In this document: in pieces, positions 59,407-64,000 of the stretch | How positions within the stretch are numbered: position 1 is the first letter of the stretch | Layout: every line of letters starts with the position of its first letter | Assembly: GCA_947683625.1 (NCBI GenBank) | Contig: CANTUR010000619.1 | Coordinates: 1-64,000 of the forward strand | Source of the DNA: Mallotus nudiflorus | Lineage: Eukaryota > Streptophyta > Magnoliopsida > Malpighiales > Euphorbiaceae | DNA length: 64,000 bases | Reading direction: 5' to 3' | Program-made: the position numbers and the translations under genes | The notes under the pieces: model-generated | Databases searched by the model: none | What the model saw: only the letters and a program-made list of their open reading frames with translations | What the model was told of the DNA's origin: nothing

Positions 59407-59411
59407 GGATA

Positions 59412-61636
59412 ATTGAGTTAAATGTGTATTTTAGTTGAATTTAGAGTTGAATTGTATGTTTTAGTTGATATTAGAATGTTATTTGTTAACAAAATAATTT
59501 TTATGAATTTATATAATTTTTATGGAATTTTATATAATTTATGTGTATTTTGAATTATTAGGTTAAATATGTATTTTTGTTGAAATTGTTGGATAAATAT
59601 GTGTTTTGGTTGATATTAGTATATTACATGTTGATTAAATAATTTTAATGATTTTATATAATTTTTGAGGAAATTATTTAGTATATTGGATATTTTGTAT
59701 TATAGGGTTAAATATGTAATTTTGTTAAGATTATAGTAAACATTACGTTTTAGTTGGTTTTATAATTATTTAAGGTATTAAAATGATTTTTACAAATTAT
59801 TTACTATTTTTAACTAATTAATACTAATTTTTGAAAATTATTTTCAAATATATATTATTTATTATTTGGGTGATAAAAATGGGGTTTAAAACTAATTTTA
59901 TTATATAATTAAACTATTTAAGCAATTAAAATTGAATTTTTATTAATATTATATAATATTTGAGACTTTATTAGTTAAATTGTGATAGTTTTAGAATATT
60001 ACGTAAATAATAAGTGTATTTATTATTTTGAGACTAAATGTGTATTTTATTATTTTTGTGATGTTAAATTGTGATTTTAAATATTATTTGCAATTTATGT
60101 TAATTTAATTGTAAAATGGAGATGTTATTCCATTTATGAATTTTATTATCAAATATTATTTAAATTAGACTTTTATGTTTTAGTTGGAAAATAAAAGTTT
60201 TTAAATATTTTTACGGATTTTTGATGATTTTTATTATTTTACAGTTTAATGTTGTTGGTTTGTGAATTGTGAACCTCTGTTGGGGATTTGTGGAGTTTGG
60301 GGTCCCAACCCGAGGTGTTGCGCTTTGTGATTTTAGAAGTATAATTTCTGTGCATGATCGGTCCTACTTTTGTAGGGAAATGTCTGTTTTACAAAGGAGA
60401 CTCTATCGAAATTTCGGTAGATTTCTCATAAAATATGACAACCGATCCAAGTTTAGTTTTGAAATTTTTGATTGAGTTTTTCTATAGTAATCCGAGAAGC
60501 GTAGAGTTAGAAGTTTATTCTAATGGTTGTCATTATTTTATTTTTCTAGCTGCGCCGAGATCGAGATCTGTCGGATCAGGTCTGCTGAGTCTATCTCATG
60601 GAACGCAAATCAGTGAGTTATTATACTGTATGTATATATATGCATTGCATATAGGATGCATGACTTAGGATTTTTCATTTTCATTATATGTTTTTTAAAA
60701 AATAATTTAATTTATAATATGATTTGGTATATTTTCAGTTTATTTTTAGTATATCTTAATATATATGTTTGCATATTTTCTATATACATTTACTATATCA
60801 TTGGTATATTAGGGTTTATTTTTGATATATGCATGTTAGATAATTATGCTTATTTTTAGTATATTTTTGGATATATGTTAAACTAAATGCACGTTTTAGT
60901 ACATATACATGTTTTAAATGAATATTTATTCATAATTGTTTTATTAAATAATTTGTGTACTTAGGGTATATTTTTAATATATTTTAAGTATATTTCTACG
61001 TAAATGCATGTTATATTATTGAATTACACTTAAATTCTTTTTAAGTATATCAATGGTTTATCTTTGGTATATTTCATGTTTTATTTGACATATATATACC
61101 TAAAATATACTTGGTTTATTTTAAGTATATTTATGGTATATATATGGTTTATTTTACTATTATGAATGTCATTCAACATTATTTATTTTCAAAATGAATG
61201 ATTTATTTTAAATGAAGGATATCAATAGAACGTGCTACCTAGTGGGTAACATTAGGACCATGTATACACCGGTGCAATAGATTTAGGTTTGAGTGAGGAA
61301 TTACTTGTGGTAATTGTGATATGATTGAGATGATTTCATTGATTTGATTGAGATGTAATGTGATTGCTGAAGCTCGATTAACTAAGTGTTTCGGGGCCAA
61401 TCACATTGATAGTCAGACTGTTGGAGCTCGGTTGACTTAGTGTCTCGAAGCCAATCTACTGTCCAAAATGGAATAAGTGATTTATTTGGAATTAAGTGAG
61501 TCTGTATGGCGAGAGTGATGATATGGTTGATTGAGGTTGCGATTAATATTGTTCTATTTGATCCTTTATGTATTAAAATAAATATTTTCTGCATTTATTA
61601 TATATATAAAAGAAAAGTTTGACATTTGTGTAATGC

Positions 61637-61669
<33 letters not shown>

Positions 61670-62122
61670 CGGGTGTCAGATTGTTATGGTTTAGATTGCA
61701 TGTATATATAGTATAATAATTCACTCATGAGGTCTGACCCCCCTCAATTATTTTTTTTCAAGAGATCTTATATCATCAAACCTTAGTAGTAGAGCTCTTC
61801 GTTGATGTTCTTCTATCCCGGCTATTTTGAACTCTGATTTGTGTTCTAGAAACTGCAATAGTAGTATTATTATATCATAAAAGTATTGTTTTATTTTCAT
61901 ACTTTGTACTCTAAAAGCTGTATTTAAATATTGTATGAATATATTTATTTATGAAAGGATTTGAAATATTTATTTTATATATCGATTTGAAAAATTTTAA
62001 TTCAGGTGTACTTTTTATTTATTTATTGTATGTTTTTATTTTAAGGCTTGCTACGGGTTCCGGATTTGAAAGAATTCTCATTTCTTAGCGCTGATCATGA
62101 CTCATAGTTTTGGGTCGTGACA
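59412..62122 (+). repeat. Right segment of the outer solo LTR
   Basis: Continues the family sequence after nested LTR B: hairpin region (60363 to about 60440), 'gctgcgccgagatcgag' (about 60550), 'gtgctacctagtgggtaac' (about 61232), tandem 'tcgattaactaagtg'/'tcggttgacttagtg' units, and the terminal 'gggttccgga...' block. No gene. Confidence 0.8.
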
Positions 62123-62127
62123 ACAAA

Positions 62128-64000
62128 TTCCTTTTATTGTTCAAGAAGTTCAATTTTCCATTAAATTTTATTTCATCTGCTTGAAATCCAAACAAATTGT
62201 GATAAAGGAGTTTGAGAATTTATAATTGTCTGAAAAAAGTTAGGTTCTTATTTGAGGAAGTAATCATTTGGCATACTCGCAAATAATCTTTTGGCATGCA
62301 CTTAAAAATCCAAAAAATGAAGAAACAATGTTAAGAGATAGTAAATTTAATTTATAACAATGAAGAAGTTAATATTTTTCTTCTAAATTAAAAAATCTAT
62401 AATCACAATTCGAGGGATAAAAATTTAAATTTTCTTAAATAATATTTTAAATCTAAATTTTGTATATACAAAAAAAGAAGTACAATACAAATTTTAGAGT
62501 AGAGATTTTTGCAATTCTCTTTTTGATAATTGCAATCCACTTTAATGATATAACTTAATTATCCTTAATTCAAAATGATTATATTTTATTATTTCATTAA
62601 ATTATGAAAAGTGTATTTTCCACGACAATCAATACTAACTTAATTATGCATACATAGTCAAAATTAATAAATTGAATACAAATAAGAGCTATTTATAATT
62701 TTATTAATTTATTATTTTGTTTTTGTTTTTGTGTTCAACTTATATTGCTAAAATTATATTAAAAAATATTTCTTTATGAATTTAGTTATGAAATATTAAT
62801 TTTTAATTGTATTAACATTTCAAGTGTTTATGCATGGTAAAAAAAAATTTCAATTGTGAATTTAATTTTAAGTTTTCTATTAAATTTTTTTAATAAAATG
62901 GTATTATACAACATAAAAAAAATTTAATGGTGAATTTAATTTTAATTTTTATTAAAATCTTTTAATAAAATGGTAGAATATAATATTAAAAATATTATAT
63001 ATAGTGAAAAATTAATATAAAGTAAAATAATTAAAGAAAAAATTTATAAATATTAATTAAGTTGATAGAAATATAATTTTTGATTAAAGAGGTATTAAAA
63101 TTATTATATCAAATATAAAAATCTTAAATAGAGTGCATTTATAAATAGAAAAAGTGTAAAAATCTCTACTTAAAAAGTAAATATATTATGTAGTCCACTC
63201 AACTCAATTATATTAATTAAAACAATTATGACTATGAGCTTAAAAGAAAAGAAACGTCCACTGAAATGCAAGAGGGCAAGGCCATAACTGTCAACTAATT
63301 AATGTAGTCTGTTGTAAATGCCAAAATTAAAGCAATAAGCCAAAATTGGCTTTTTTTCAGGAGGAAAAATATCTTTGATTATTTACGTAATACAATAGAT
63401 TTGTGCAACTATAAACGTACTTATTAAAAAAAAAAATTGATCATATAATCACTTAATTTATTTATAGTGTTTTCTACTATTACTTTATTTTAAAACAAAA
63501 TAATTTTCTTTATTTAAAAAAATTTATCTAAATTTAAAAAAAAATAAAGTGAAAAAATTTTTTTTAAATATAAATATTAATAATTTTCATTATAATTTAA
63601 TATATTTTATATTGAATTGTTACTTCATTGAACAATAAAACATTTTTATAAAATTCATTTTTATAAGTTTTATAATAATATATAAAGCAAAATTGTTTTA
63701 ACTATTTTTACATAAATTTATTTTAAATTAACAAAAAATAGTGATAGATTACAAAAATAATGATAGTTTACATAAAATTATTTACAAAAAAATACTAATT
63801 CTTTCACTTAGAAAAAATCATTTTATTTTACAAAAAATAATATTTTTTTCACTTTTTTGTAAATTACAGAACTTTTTTTCTAAATTAAGGTTTTTTACTT
63901 TCAAAAATTCCAATTAAAAAAAATTAATACACTTTACAAAAAAATTCTTTAATTATAAAAATTAATTTTATAAAAAATGGTTTAATTTTTACAAAATAAC
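62128..64000. other. Very AT-rich spacer
   Basis: No gene recognised. A tandem duplication of about 90 bp lies at about 62830-62990 ('gtgaatttaatttta..ttttattaa..cttttaataaaatggta'). Numerous poly-A/T runs. 62123-62210 is the other side of the outer LTR insertion site. Confidence 0.55.

Larger units (their letters stand above)
52037..62122 (+). mobile_element. Outer solo LTR of the long-LTR gypsy family, hosting two nested solo LTRs
   Basis: Starts TGTAATAACCC at 52037 and ends GGGTCGTGACA at 62122, flanked by a perfect target-site duplication acaaa (52032-52036, 62123-62127). Removing the two inserted LTRs and their duplicated 5-mers leaves about 4.1 kb: 52037-52092, 54671-56044 and 59412-62122. 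It is the most diverged copy, yet keeps the hairpin pair (from 60363), the 'gctacctagtggg' block (about 61232) and the two 'tcggggcc'-type units (about 61370-61460). Confidence 0.9.

Noticed and set aside
52037..62122. Reading the three right-hand LTRs as the two LTRs of a single complete element
   Set aside because: Each LTR has its own, different 5-bp duplication and no gag-pol, PBS or PPT lies between them; nesting of solo LTRs explains all junctions.

Overview
The window is AT-rich plant nuclear DNA, almost certainly from a dicot. Evidence: a GT-AG spliced receptor-like kinase gene, plant-type Ty3/gypsy and Ty1/copia retrotransposons, CACTA-type DNA transposon ends, and a plant mobile domain (PMD) gene. 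There are no bacterial features. Only one host gene can be reconstructed: an eight-exon PERK-type kinase at 36742-41144. Most of the rest is nested transposons.

Layout. (1) 1-4500: the end of a Ty3/gypsy element on the minus strand (gag, primer-binding site, 3.2-kb LTR) that runs off the left edge. (2) 4501-10262: gene-free, decayed repeat-like DNA. (3) 10263-30254: a Tat-lineage Ty3/gypsy element on the minus strand with both LTRs, PBS, gag, PR, RT, RNH, a second RNase H, INT, an antisense ORF and 3'-UTR repeats. It is interrupted twice. A 3.2-kb solo LTR (25653-28848) sits in its gag. A second minus-strand, Tat-like, gag-pol-less element (12767-20220) sits in its antisense ORF and carries its own, different antisense gene, a PMD gene. 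(4) 31298-36624: an old copia element on the minus strand, ending 117 bp before the kinase start codon. (5) 36742-41144: the kinase gene, with a CACTA-like element in intron 4 and a tRNA-like (SINE-like) sequence in intron 5. (6) 41652-44889: the left end of a CACTA-like element with three ~400-bp repeats, then an unidentified GC-richer ORF fragment. (7) 44890-51084: a very young copia element (minus strand, LTRs differ at 2 of 321 positions, perfect target-site duplication). (8) 52037-62122: three solo LTRs of the same gypsy family as region 1, two of them nested separately inside the third, each with a perfect 5-bp target-site duplication. (9) 62128-64000: AT-rich DNA with no recognised gene.

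Best candidates for new biology are: the Tat-in-Tat nest whose two members carry different antisense genes (a Transposase_28/'putative gypsy-type transposon'-like protein and a PMD protein); a pair of RNA-style hairpins kept in five copies of the long gypsy LTR, with wobble and one compensatory change; and the three-layer solo-LTR nest. All family assignments come from motif reading and were not checked by database search.
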